DNA of 64,000 bases from positions 1 to 64,000 of the forward strand of contig NZ_BTVP01000002.1 of assembly GCF_045863935.1 (NCBI RefSeq), in the 5' to 3' direction. The notes below the pieces were generated by a model that saw nothing but the letters and a program-made list of their open reading frames with translations, did not search any database and had not been told where the DNA came from. The stretch's first letter is position 1. Each line of letters starts with the position of its first letter. The position numbers were made by a program, and so were the translations under genes. Shown in pieces: positions 35,023 through 42,921 of the stretch. Source of the stretch: Parvibaculum sp045863935 (GTDB taxonomy: Bacteria; Pseudomonadota; Alphaproteobacteria; Parvibaculales; Parvibaculaceae).

Positions 35023-36153
35023 TCAGGCTTCGGCGGCGCTGACGCCGCCCAGGGCGACCTCGCTGGCAAACGCCGCATCCCAGACGCGAAGCGCAAAGTC
35101 CGCCCGGTCCGTCGAGACCGAGTCGAAAAGTTCGCCGATCCGTTCGAGGTCCTTTTTGGTCGGCAACCCGCCCTGACGCAGGTCGACCGCCGCGACGATG
35201 AGATCGCCGAATTCCTTGCGATTCATCGACACTGCCTTCGCGAAGATCGCGAGCGGCTCACCGCCGTGATCGTTCAGGATACGGAACATTGTCTCCGGCC
35301 GCACATGGGTCGCGGCCGCAAGTCCGCTCGAAAGCAGATCCGCCCTGTCCGGTCCCTGACCCGAGAAGAACCTCGCGAGACGCTGCTTGTCGATCGGAAG
35401 CGGCTTGCGGACCAGCGACAGCGCTCCTTCGAGCACGGGGTCACCCGCCGTCACGCCGTCGATCATGTCTTCCATCGCCGAATGGATGTGGCGGCGCTCG
35501 ACCGTGAAGCGGTTGAGGATTTCGAGACGCAGCGCGGCCGGCACCCACCAGAACATGAGCTGGGCAAGGCGCACCGTCAGTTCCGGCCTTGCCAGCACCG
35601 GCGCCTGCAATTCCGGTTCGGAAGCACTCCGCCGCGCAAGCGTTTCGATGCCCCTGTAGGAAAGCTGCGCCGTGCGGTTTTCGAGGAGGCGGCAGGCAAG
35701 TGCCGTGTCGCCCGTCTCGATGAGAACGTCGGAGACGGCGCTCGGCAGGTCCTTGCGATGCGCAAGCATCTCGCGGTGCCGGGTGTCGCCTTCGCGGGCG
35801 ACATGAATGAGGTCGCCGCCCTTCAGGGGCGAGCCTTCCGCGAGCAGCACCCAGGCGATGTCGATGTCGTCGAGCGCGAGCGCCAGTGCCAGTTCGCGCG
35901 GCGCCTCGACATGCTGGGCAAGCCGTTCGGCCAGGCGCATCCGCATCTGCGGGTCGAGCCGCGTCGCGAGCGAGGCCAGCATCGTATCGAGGAGGCTGCG
36001 CTCCTGCGGCGAGACGAGGGAAGACGGCAGCAGCGCGAGGTCGGCGAGGCGCCGCAGCACCGCGTCGCGGTCATGGGCGTTCAGGCTTTCGCCTTCCGCC
36101 GTCCTGTAGCTTTCGAGCGCCATTTCGTCCGTCCGGTTGGTTTCCTGCCTCAT
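35023..36153 (-). CDS. DUF2336 domain-containing protein
   Basis: A 376-aa helical protein of the DUF2336 family, with HEAT-like repeats over most of its length: VLRRLADLALLPSSLVSPQE, LARPELTVRLAQLMFWWVPA, FSGQGPDRADLLSSGLAAAT. The family is alphaproteobacterial and of unknown function. No membrane segments are seen. It is convergent with the antitoxin-like gene, with stops 3 nt apart. Confidence 0.88.
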   Translation of the reverse strand: MRQETNRTDEMALESYRTAEGESLNAHDRDAVLRRLADLALLPSSLVSPQERSLLDTMLASLATRLDPQMRMRLAERLAQHVEAPRELALALALDDIDIAWVLLAEGSPLKGGDLIHVAREGDTRHREMLAHRKDLPSAVSDVLIETGDTALACRLLENRTAQLSYRGIETLARRSASEPELQAPVLARPELTVRLAQLMFWWVPAALRLEILNRFTVERRHIHSAMEDMIDGVTAGDPVLEGALSLVRKPLPIDKQRLARFFSGQGPDRADLLSSGLAAATHVRPETMFRILNDHGGEPLAIFAKAVSMNRKEFGDLIVAAVDLRQGGLPTKKDLERIGELFDSVSTDRADFALRVWDAAFASEVALGGVSAAEA

Positions 36154-36261
36154 TGGAGCACCCGCGCCGTTAACGGCGCGTAAAGCATGCGGGCCCCGAT
36201 TTGCGGTTCCGCCGCCCCCGCCCTATCCTGCCCGTCGCCTCACAGAGCCTCAGGACAGCCC

Positions 36262-36564
36262 ATGCGCCGTTTCGCCCCTCTGCCCGTCCTTTTCCTCGCC
36301 TTCGCCCTTGCCGCCTGCGGGCTCGGCCGCAGCGAATTCGAGGACGACCCCGCCTACAAGGCCGGCCATTCGGATGGCTGCTGGAGCGCCACCTCGGAAG
36401 TTCCGGGCGATCCTTCCACCGTCACCCGCAACGGCGAGGCCTGGAAGTCGAGCGAGGCCTACCGCACCGGCTGGAAGGCCGGTTACAACGCCTGCACCAT
36501 CCGCGGCCGTTCGGGTTCCATGGGCATGCCCGACCTGCCCGAACGCGGCACCGGCGTCCACTGA
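36262..36564 (+). CDS. small lipoprotein
   Basis: A 100-aa exported protein with a lipobox at LAAC (about residue 19). The mature part has SDGCWSATSE and the repeat-like GWKAGYNACTIRG, giving Cys residues likely to be disulfide-linked. The family is unknown. The ATG at 36262 begins the signal sequence. The next small gene follows after 19 nt with its own AGGAAA site, so the two probably form an operon. Confidence 0.75.
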   Translation: MRRFAPLPVLFLAFALAACGLGRSEFEDDPAYKAGHSDGCWSATSEVPGDPSTVTRNGEAWKSSEAYRTGWKAGYNACTIRGRSGSMGMPDLPERGTGVH

Positions 36565-36583
36565 ACCCCGCACAGGAAACCCC

Positions 36584-36847
36584 ATGCGCCTCATCCTCGG
36601 ACTGATCCTGCTCGTTGCCATCGCGGCCGCCATTCCCGTCGTCTATTACGGCGAGGTCGATCCCTGCCGCATGCTCGCGAAGGACATGGCGCACGAAGCC
36701 TATGGACCGCTCGCCGGCCTCGTCGGCAACGATCCGGACGAGGTGCCGGAGGCAATGGAAAGCTCGATGCGGCTCGTCACGAGCCAGATGAGCGCGCGCG
36801 AATGTTCCGACAAGCTGTGGGAACGCTGGACGAGCGGCGCGGAATAA
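36584..36847 (+). CDS. small membrane-anchored hypothetical protein
   Basis: An 87-aa protein with an N-terminal hydrophobic anchor (RLILGLILLVAIAAAIPVVY) and an acidic helical tail with two Cys (DPCRMLAKDM, ARECSDKLW). Its ribosome site CAGGAAA lies 7 nt before the ATG at 36584. No family is recognised. Its stop is only 3 nt from the stop of the convergent saccharopine-dehydrogenase-like gene. Confidence 0.75.
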   Translation: MRLILGLILLVAIAAAIPVVYYGEVDPCRMLAKDMAHEAYGPLAGLVGNDPDEVPEAMESSMRLVTSQMSARECSDKLWERWTSGAE

Positions 36848-36850
36848 GGC

Positions 36851-38002
36851 TCAGACCCTTTCGGGCTCCGCGCCCGGCGCGACGGGACGTCCGTCCTCGG
36901 CGGCGGTCTCATCAGCGCATTCGAGAATTTCGTGCCAGGCGACGCCCTGTATTTCCTCGACAAGTGCGGCTCCCGCCACAGCCGATGGAAGCTGGTAGCC
37001 GGGCTTCGCCCCGCCCGCCAGCACGCGCCGCGCCAGCAGGATCGCCGCCTCCGCCGAATAGACATGCGGCTCCGGCGTTTCAAGCCGCGCACGGCGGATG
37101 CGGCCGTCGGGATGGCGCGCCTCGCCCCAGACGAAGGCGCGTCCGTTCTTCAGGTCCGCCGCCGACGGGTTCAGCCGCCCGTTCGACAGCCTGCGTTCGA
37201 GACGCTTCAGGCCCCAGCCGCGCCGGAACAGGCGATGCGCCATCGTGCCCGGTTCGAGAGCGCGGGCTGCCTTCTCCGGCAGGGCCTCGTAAGCCTCCAC
37301 CGTCGAATAGATGCCGCGATGCCGCGCCGCCATTGCCTCGCCGCGCCAGGGCGCGAGCCAGGCCTTTTCCGGTCCCGCGTCGAAGTCGACCTCGATCGTG
37401 CGCTCGCCCGCCCGCGCCGGCACGAACTGCCCGTTCTTCAGCATCTCGCCCTCTTCGCGCATTGCCGCGACGAGGCGCGCCGCCTCTTCCATGGTGCGAT
37501 GCCCCTGCTTCACGGCAAGCGACACGGCGCGGGCGCCGGGCAGTATCTGCGCAAGGCGCACCGCCACCGCATCGGCCGCCGCGAAGTCGAAGCCGGCGCC
37601 CGCCATCAGCATCGTCTTCGCCTTCTGCGCCGCCTCGTCGAAACCGGCAAGCGCGGCCACATGGGCGCGGCCGGCCGACAGATCGATCAAATGCGTGCCG
37701 GTCGCGATGCAGGAAACAACGAGCGAGCGCATGTCGTCGCCTTCAAGCGTCGCGCAGTTCACGAGCACGCCCACATCGTCGAGCTGCGCCGCGATGCGCT
37801 CCGCATTGCCGAGCGTGAAGGTCCGCGGTTCCGCGGGCGGCATCCCGCCCTTCGCTTCCTTCGCCAGCGCGGCGGCATGCTGTGCGACGCCTGCGATCGC
37901 CCGGCCGCCGGCGACATGGGAAAGTCCCGCCCGCATCGCCGCACGCGACACCAGCGCGCCCATGAAGCCGTCGACGCCGTAGACGAGTATCCGCGATTTC
38001 AT
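36851..38002 (-). CDS. saccharopine dehydrogenase-like NAD(P)-binding protein
   Basis: A 383-aa oxidoreductase-like protein. The N-terminal Rossmann fold shows RILVYGVDGFMGALVSRAAM (4-23), with an altered GxDGxxG loop. NCATLEGDDMRSLVVSCIAT and HLIDLSAGRAHVAAL follow as in trans-acting enoyl reductase / saccharopine dehydrogenase-like proteins. The substrate is unknown. The start is the ATG at 38000-38002, where the nucleotide-binding strand begins. Confidence 0.85.
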   Translation of the reverse strand: MKSRILVYGVDGFMGALVSRAAMRAGLSHVAGGRAIAGVAQHAAALAKEAKGGMPPAEPRTFTLGNAERIAAQLDDVGVLVNCATLEGDDMRSLVVSCIATGTHLIDLSAGRAHVAALAGFDEAAQKAKTMLMAGAGFDFAAADAVAVRLAQILPGARAVSLAVKQGHRTMEEAARLVAAMREEGEMLKNGQFVPARAGERTIEVDFDAGPEKAWLAPWRGEAMAARHRGIYSTVEAYEALPEKAARALEPGTMAHRLFRRGWGLKRLERRLSNGRLNPSAADLKNGRAFVWGEARHPDGRIRRARLETPEPHVYSAEAAILLARRVLAGGAKPGYQLPSAVAGAALVEEIQGVAWHEILECADETAAEDGRPVAPGAEPERV

Positions 38003-38104
38003 TCCGATCCCCGGATGCCAGCCAAAGCCCGGGCATATCCCGCCAACGGGCTTTCGAACCCCTCTGCAATGCGTCATTGTTACGGAGAGGGAGGAATATT
38101 CGCA

Positions 38105-38563
38105 ATGCGAAGCTCGGCCATTCCGTCGCGCAGCGCGTATTTGCGCGCGGTAGCGTTAATTTTTTGCCTGTTCGCCATTCCAGGCACAGCGTTTTTCGCC
38201 GGTTCGCCGGCCGATGCCCGCATGCGCATCGAGACGGGGCGCGACCTGCGCGATGCCTGCGCCGTTCTTGTGGAACATGCGCTCAATCCGGAACCGCCGA
38301 CGCCGCGGCTCGCGCGCTATTGCCGGCAATATCTCGCGGGGTATTTCGAATCGCTGCGCGTGCTCCATGACAATCACGGCGGCGAGGGCATCTACGGTCC
38401 CTCCGGCGACGATCCTTACGCCTGTCTCAATCTCGACGGACCGCGCAGCTTCGACCAGCTTGCGGCCCGGGTCGTGCGCACGAGCGAGTGGCAACCCGAT
38501 CTGCTCGACGGCGACGCCCTCGCCCTCGCGCGGAAAGCCTTCGCCGACCGCCCGCCTTGCTGA
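38105..38563 (+). CDS. exported protein resembling the Rap1a/Tai family
   Basis: A 152-aa protein with a signal peptide (AVALIFCLFAIPGTAFFAG). The mature part follows a Rap1a/Tai-like spacing: DLRDACAVLV, then CRQYLAGYFESL, then CLNLDGPRSFDQLAARVVRT, ending ALARKAFADRPPC. Four Cys could pair. Rap1a/Tai proteins are periplasmic immunity proteins to type VI amidases, but no effector is encoded nearby. The match is by pattern only. The ATG at 38105 follows GGGAGGA. Confidence 0.65.
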   Translation: MRSSAIPSRSAYLRAVALIFCLFAIPGTAFFAGSPADARMRIETGRDLRDACAVLVEHALNPEPPTPRLARYCRQYLAGYFESLRVLHDNHGGEGIYGPSGDDPYACLNLDGPRSFDQLAARVVRTSEWQPDLLDGDALALARKAFADRPPC

Positions 38564-38616
38564 TATCGAGGATTGAAAAGCTGTCATTGCAAGTTGCCGC
38601 AACACTCCCAATATGC

Positions 38617-38704
38617 GTCATGACCCGCTTTATGCGGGTCATCCACGTCTTTGCAGCCATCATCAAGGAAAGACGTGAATGGCCCGGACAAGCCGGGCCA
38701 TGAC
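38617..38704. repeat. palindromic repeat related to family 1
   Basis: The element opens with GTCATGACCCGC and closes with GGGCCATGAC. Inside are two small stems (ACCCGCTTTATGCGGGT and GGCCCGGACAAGCCGGGCC) and complementary CCACGTCTTT / AAAGACGTG arms. It shares the GTCAT...ATGAC layout with the copies at 2255 and 42772 but differs in core sequence. Confidence 0.7.
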
Positions 38705-38741
38705 GAATTCTTCTATTTCATCCATCCTTCATGTAGCTCCC

Positions 38742-39668
38742 ATGTCTTCAGCCATTGAAATTTCCGGCCTGTCGAAGGTCTATCCCGGCGGCTTTCAGGC
38801 CCTGAAGAAAGTCGATCTCGATATCCGCAAGGGCGAGATCTTCGCGCTGCTCGGACCGAACGGCGCGGGCAAGACGACGCTCATCAGCATCGTGTGCGGC
38901 ATCGTCAATCCGAGTTCCGGCACGGTGCGCGCGGGCGGTCACGACATCATCCGCGATTTTCGCGCCGCGCGTTCGCGCATCGGCCTCGTGCCGCAGGAAC
39001 TGGCCGTCGAGGCCTTCGAAAGCGTCATCGACACGGTGAAGTTCAGCCGCGGCCTTTTCGGCAGGGCGCCGAACCCGCAGCATATCGAAAAAGTCCTGCG
39101 CGACCTCTCCCTCTGGGACAAGCGCGACAGCCGCGTGATGGAGCTTTCGGGCGGCATGAAGCGCCGCGTGATGATCGCGAAGGCGCTCTCCCACGAACCC
39201 GAGATCCTCTTTCTCGACGAGCCGACCGCGGGCGTCGACGTCGAGCTTCGCCGCGACATGTGGGAAATGGTGCGCGGCCTGCGCGAGAGCGGCGTCACCA
39301 TCATCCTCACCACGCATTACATCGAGGAAGCCGAGGAGATGGCCGACCGTGTCGGCGTCATCAATCATGGCGAACTCATCCTCGTCGAGGAGAAGAGTCG
39401 TCTGATGAAGAAGCTCGGCAAGAAGCAGCTTGCCGTTCATTTGCGCGCACCGCTCGCCGCGCTGCCGGAGGCGCTTGGTAACCGCCCGCTCGAACTCGCC
39501 GACGACGGCCACACGCTCGTCTACAGTTTCGACGCACAGGCGGAAGAATCCGGCATTCCCGAACTTCTGAAAAAACTCGGCGAACTCGGCATCGACTTCC
39601 GCGACCTCAGGACGCATGAAAGTTCGCTCGAGGAAATCTTCGTCAGCCTCGTGAGGGCCCGCGCATGA
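38742..39668 (+). CDS. ABC-2 type transporter ATP-binding protein
   Basis: A 308-aa ATPase with Walker A GPNGAGKTT (about 39-47), signature LSGGMKRRVMIAKAL, Walker B ILFLDEPTAGVDVELRR and the H-loop in ILTTHYIEEAEEMADRVG. A C-terminal regulatory tail of about 80 residues follows. With the permease gene overlapping by ATGA (39665) it forms an exporter of the DrrA/NodI/YadG type. The substrate is unknown. The start MSSAIEISG (ATG at 38742) is preferred to an ATG inside the repeat element. Confidence 0.92.
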   Translation: MSSAIEISGLSKVYPGGFQALKKVDLDIRKGEIFALLGPNGAGKTTLISIVCGIVNPSSGTVRAGGHDIIRDFRAARSRIGLVPQELAVEAFESVIDTVKFSRGLFGRAPNPQHIEKVLRDLSLWDKRDSRVMELSGGMKRRVMIAKALSHEPEILFLDEPTAGVDVELRRDMWEMVRGLRESGVTIILTTHYIEEAEEMADRVGVINHGELILVEEKSRLMKKLGKKQLAVHLRAPLAALPEALGNRPLELADDGHTLVYSFDAQAEESGIPELLKKLGELGIDFRDLRTHESSLEEIFVSLVRARA

Positions 39669-40432
39669 CGCTCAATCTCCACGCCATTCGCGCGATCTAT
39701 GTTTTCGAGATGGCGCGCACCTTCCGCACGCTGATGCAGAGCATCGCCTCGCCGGTCATCTCGACCTCGCTTTATTTCGTCGTCTTCGGCGCGGCCATCG
39801 GCTCGCGCATCCAGGAAGTGGACGGCATTTCCTATGGCGCCTTCATCATTCCGGGCCTCATCATGCTCTCGCTTCTCACCGAGAGCATTTCCAACGCCTC
39901 CTTCGGCATCTACATGCCAAAATATTCGGGCACCATCTTCGAAATCCTGTCCGCGCCCATTTCCGGCGTCGAAACCGTCATCGGCTATGTCGGCGCGGCG
40001 GCCACGAAGTCGCTCATCCTCGGCATCCTCATCCTCATCACCGCGCGCTTCTTCGTCGATTACGAGATCCAGCATCCTTTCTGGATGGCCGCCTTCCTGC
40101 TCCTCACCACGCTCACCTTCTCGATGTTCGGCTTCATTCTCGGCATCTGGGCCGACAGTTTCGAACGCCTGCAGATCGTGCCCATGCTGATCGTCATGCC
40201 GCTCACTTTCCTGGGTGGCAGCTTCTATTCGATCACCATGCTCCCGCCCTTCTGGCAGACGGTGACGCTGTTCAATCCGGTGGTCTATCTCGTCTCCGGC
40301 TTCCGCTGGAGCTTCTACGGCTCGTCCGATGTCGGCATCGAACTGAGCCTCCTCGCCATCTTCGGCTTCCTCATCCTCTGCACCGGCACCATCTGGTACA
40401 TCTTCCGCACGGGGTATCGGTTGAAGGTATGA
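39665..40432 (+). CDS. ABC-2 type transporter permease
   Basis: A 255-aa inner-membrane protein with six predicted helices. The ABC-2 signature region LTFLGGSFYSITMLPPFWQT and LFNPVVYLVSGFRWSFYG near the C-terminus is typical of the YadH/NodJ group. It is coupled to the ATPase gene by a 4-nt overlap. Confidence 0.92.
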   Translation: MTLNLHAIRAIYVFEMARTFRTLMQSIASPVISTSLYFVVFGAAIGSRIQEVDGISYGAFIIPGLIMLSLLTESISNASFGIYMPKYSGTIFEILSAPISGVETVIGYVGAAATKSLILGILILITARFFVDYEIQHPFWMAAFLLLTTLTFSMFGFILGIWADSFERLQIVPMLIVMPLTFLGGSFYSITMLPPFWQTVTLFNPVVYLVSGFRWSFYGSSDVGIELSLLAIFGFLILCTGTIWYIFRTGYRLKV

Positions 40433-40812
40433 GGATGAGGATCGGTTCGCACCTACCTTTCCAAAATCGTCATTGCCGGGCTTGACCCGGCAATCCAGTA
40501 GCCGCGCAAGCGGCGTCGTTCTTCGAAAGACTCTTTCAAGCGGTGTGCGCTTTCGTCTCTCATCCTGGATGCCCAGCCTCCTTTGAACCCAAGGAGAGTC
40601 CGGGCAAGACGGATTTGGGAGATGCTATGCCGGACGCCTGTGGACAATTGTCAAAGCTGAAACAAAATATTGAAGCCGACTTCGCGGAAGCCGTTGATGA
40701 GCACCCTATGTGTCCAGCAAGTACTTTGAGGATACAGGACCTGGCCATCGCCAAAGGAACAGTCCAAAGTTTCAGCACTAGGGCTGAGGCAACAACAAGT
40801 TGGAATTTGCAG
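40433..40812. other. gene-free spacer with repeat and lower-GC DNA
   Basis: This 380-bp stretch holds the family 1 repeat (40468-40575). The remaining sequence becomes visibly lower in G+C toward the lipoprotein gene, and no protein-like frame was found on either strand. Confidence 0.5.
40468..40575. repeat. REP-like repeat family 1, extended form, degraded right arm
   Basis: The left arm GTCATTGCCGGGCTTGACCC (from 40469) is identical to that at 42772. The following 40 bp (AGCCGCGCAAGCGGCGTC, then TTCTTCGAAAGACTCTTT) is nearly identical too. The right arm survives only as CTGGATGCCCAG. Confidence 0.85.
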
Positions 40813-41385
40813 ATGTCCACCATGCGATGCTCTCGATTTCTATCCCTTTTGGCTGTTCTTTTTGCGGTTGGCGGATGCGCTTCCACGACCACCGTGCAAC
40901 TCGATCCCTCACCGCAGGAACCCGTTTGCGCAGTATCCGCAACAGCACTGATTTTGTGGATGCCGGAGTGGCGAGCGGACCAGAAGGATGTACTCGCCAG
41001 GGAAGCCGCAGCAGCCGATGGACTCAGCAAGTTCTTCGAGAGATCGGGATGCTTCGAATCTGTTTCAATTGAGCGGTTGCCGCTGACCTCTGAAGAAGCC
41101 GCTCAAGTTGCCGCCGCCGACGCGACAAAACGAAACGATAAAGTCGTCCTAATAGCCGTCCGAGAGTTGGGCCCCATTGTCAAAATTGGTGCATCGGCGG
41201 CCCTTGTTGAGGGTGGAACCGAGGTTGTTCTTGGGGTTTCGGAGTTCATGTCGGGCATGACGGGTCCAAGGACATTTACCGTTCAGTGGCGCAGCGGTGG
41301 TCCCGGCGTAGTCAAGGGCGTTGCCAGCCTCCCACAAGACATGCAAGCAGCACTTGCGGCTGGACTTCAGCCTCCCGTGCGGTGA
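40813..41385 (+). CDS. lipoprotein of unknown function in lower-GC DNA
   Basis: A 190-aa protein with a signal peptide and lipobox (FLSLLAVLFAVGGC). The mature domain (VSATALILWMPEWRADQKDV, KVVLIAVRELGPIVKIG) is followed by a Gly-rich strand region. No family is recognised. The start may be the ATG at 40813 or the one at 40822. Codon use is less GC-biased than its neighbours (many AAA, GTT, TTT), which suggests acquisition. It lies between two copies of the same repeat. Confidence 0.75.
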   Translation: MSTMRCSRFLSLLAVLFAVGGCASTTTVQLDPSPQEPVCAVSATALILWMPEWRADQKDVLAREAAAADGLSKFFERSGCFESVSIERLPLTSEEAAQVAAADATKRNDKVVLIAVRELGPIVKIGASAALVEGGTEVVLGVSEFMSGMTGPRTFTVQWRSGGPGVVKGVASLPQDMQAALAAGLQPPVR

Positions 41386-41702
41386 CGCCTGACGCTCTGC
41401 TCAAGCTGTGACCCAGCGGTGACGATCCGGAGAAATAGAACACAGCGTAATTGTTGGTGGCAGCGCGCATCGGCGCAAATGCGGTAGTGGCGTCCGGCCC
41501 AATCACCCTTCAAGTAGCATGCGTGCGGGGCTGTTGGTCCCTGCGTATGTCGTCTTTCGACGATTGCCTGCCATTCCACTTGAGTATTCAAGCCAAGGCT
41601 CACTCTATAAAGGCACACAGCGCAGGATCGTCGCCAGAAGCCGCGCACGTAAGGCGTGATGTGCGCCGGGCATGGGGTTCGGTGATGAAGCCATGCCAGC
41701 CC
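41386..41702. other. gene-free spacer
   Basis: In these 317 bp no convincing coding frame, promoter pair or hairpin was found. Base composition is mixed, falling between the lipoprotein gene and the GC-rich DUF2332 gene. Confidence 0.4.
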
Positions 41703-42749
41703 TCACCCCCACCTCACCCACCGTCCATGAAAATCGGCGCGGCCGAGTTCCTCGTCCGTGCCCTCCGGCCACATCCGAAGCCTTACGCTCGCCGACATCG
41801 CGGCCTTCGCGTCCGCTTCGACCGATATCCAGGCGAGCGGCGTATCCTTCGTCGCCGCCGCGCCCGCCCGTTCCATCGCGGCCTCGATCCGCGCCTGCGT
41901 CTCGCGGGGCATGTATTGCCACATGATCGTGTGCATCAGCACGCGCGCCCTGCCCTCCACGCCCGGCGCGGCGAATTCGCGCTCGACCCAATCGGCCGCA
42001 TCCGCCCGTTCGACCTTCACCCCCATGTGGGCCGTCTCCCTGAGCGCCGCCTCGATCCGTGCCAGCCGCGCCGTCTGGTCCGGCCATATATAGGAGAGCA
42101 GCCGCTCGCGCTGCCCCTCATCCGACGCATCGAGCGGATTGAGGTCCGAGCCCTTGCGCGAAACGACGCGCAGTTCCCCGTCGAGCGGCGGCAGCTTCCC
42201 CTGCCATTCCGAGACGATCTTCACCGGGCTCGCCGCGTCGCCCCAACGCGCCGACCCGAGCTCATAGGCATATGCATCGAAACCGAGATTGAGGCCCGCG
42301 CTCGCGCCGATCTCATATACGTCGAGCGGATGCCCGGTCCGCTTCGCGATGTGCAGCACCGCGCCCAGGATCGCACTCGAACGCGAGACCTCGTTCGTCT
42401 GCGGCGCGCTGTCGAGGAAGCGCGTCAGGAAATCGTCATGGCCTGCGATCGCCGCTTCGAGCGCGCGCCACAGCGCCCCGTCATCCACTTCGTTCGGCGG
42501 ATAGGCGGCAATGAGTTCCGCCACGCCCTGCCGCTTCAGCGCATGGAAGGCGCCCGCCGCGCGCAAGGGGAGCGCATCGCTGTCGGGCCTGCCCTGCCAG
42601 CCGAGCACGCGCGCACCGAAATGCGACGTGCCGCTCAACCGCTCGCCGAGAAGGCGGCAGACGCGCGAAGTGAAAGGCGAACCCAGCGCCTCGCAGGCAA
42701 GCGCCTGTCTCTGGAAGTCGTCGCGTATGCGATGATCGCTCGAACTCAT
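41703..42749 (-). CDS. DUF2332 family protein
   Basis: A 348-aa protein matching DUF2332: FQRQALACEALGSPFTSRVC, the LDVYEIGASAGLNLGFDAYA motif (resembling a SAM-binding GxSAGLN loop), and VLMHTIMWQYMPRETQARIE. A methyltransferase-like fold is plausible, but the function is not established. The ATG at 42747-42749 is used. Longer frames run into the repeat element. Confidence 0.88.
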   Translation of the reverse strand: MSSSDHRIRDDFQRQALACEALGSPFTSRVCRLLGERLSGTSHFGARVLGWQGRPDSDALPLRAAGAFHALKRQGVAELIAAYPPNEVDDGALWRALEAAIAGHDDFLTRFLDSAPQTNEVSRSSAILGAVLHIAKRTGHPLDVYEIGASAGLNLGFDAYAYELGSARWGDAASPVKIVSEWQGKLPPLDGELRVVSRKGSDLNPLDASDEGQRERLLSYIWPDQTARLARIEAALRETAHMGVKVERADAADWVEREFAAPGVEGRARVLMHTIMWQYMPRETQARIEAAMERAGAAATKDTPLAWISVEADAKAAMSASVRLRMWPEGTDEELGRADFHGRWVRWG

Positions 42750-42771
42750 TTCCACATTCTCCAAACTACAT

Positions 42772-42897
42772 GTCATTGCCGGGCTTGACCCGGCAATCCA
42801 GCAGCCGCGCAAGCGGCGTCATTCTTCGAAAGACTCTTTTTCGTCGCATCGATCTCGGTTCCCCACCCTGGATGCCCGGATCAAGTCCGGGCATGAC
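42772..42897. repeat. REP-like repeat family 1, extended intact copy
   Basis: The left arm is GTCATTGCCGGGCTTGACCC onward (42772-42801) and the right arm CTGGATGCCCGGATCAAGTC onward to ATGAC (42868-42897). The 66-bp middle includes AGCCGCGCAAGCGGCGTC and TTCTTCGAAAGACTCTTT, shared with the copy at 40468 in the same orientation. Confidence 0.88.
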
Positions 42898-42921
42898 GGG
42901 GAGGGAGAGGAGGACCGGCGC

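Noticed and set aside
41451..42788. 445-codon plus-strand frame opposite DUF2332
   Set aside because: Arg-rich antisense translation with no motifs; the minus-strand gene has family signatures.
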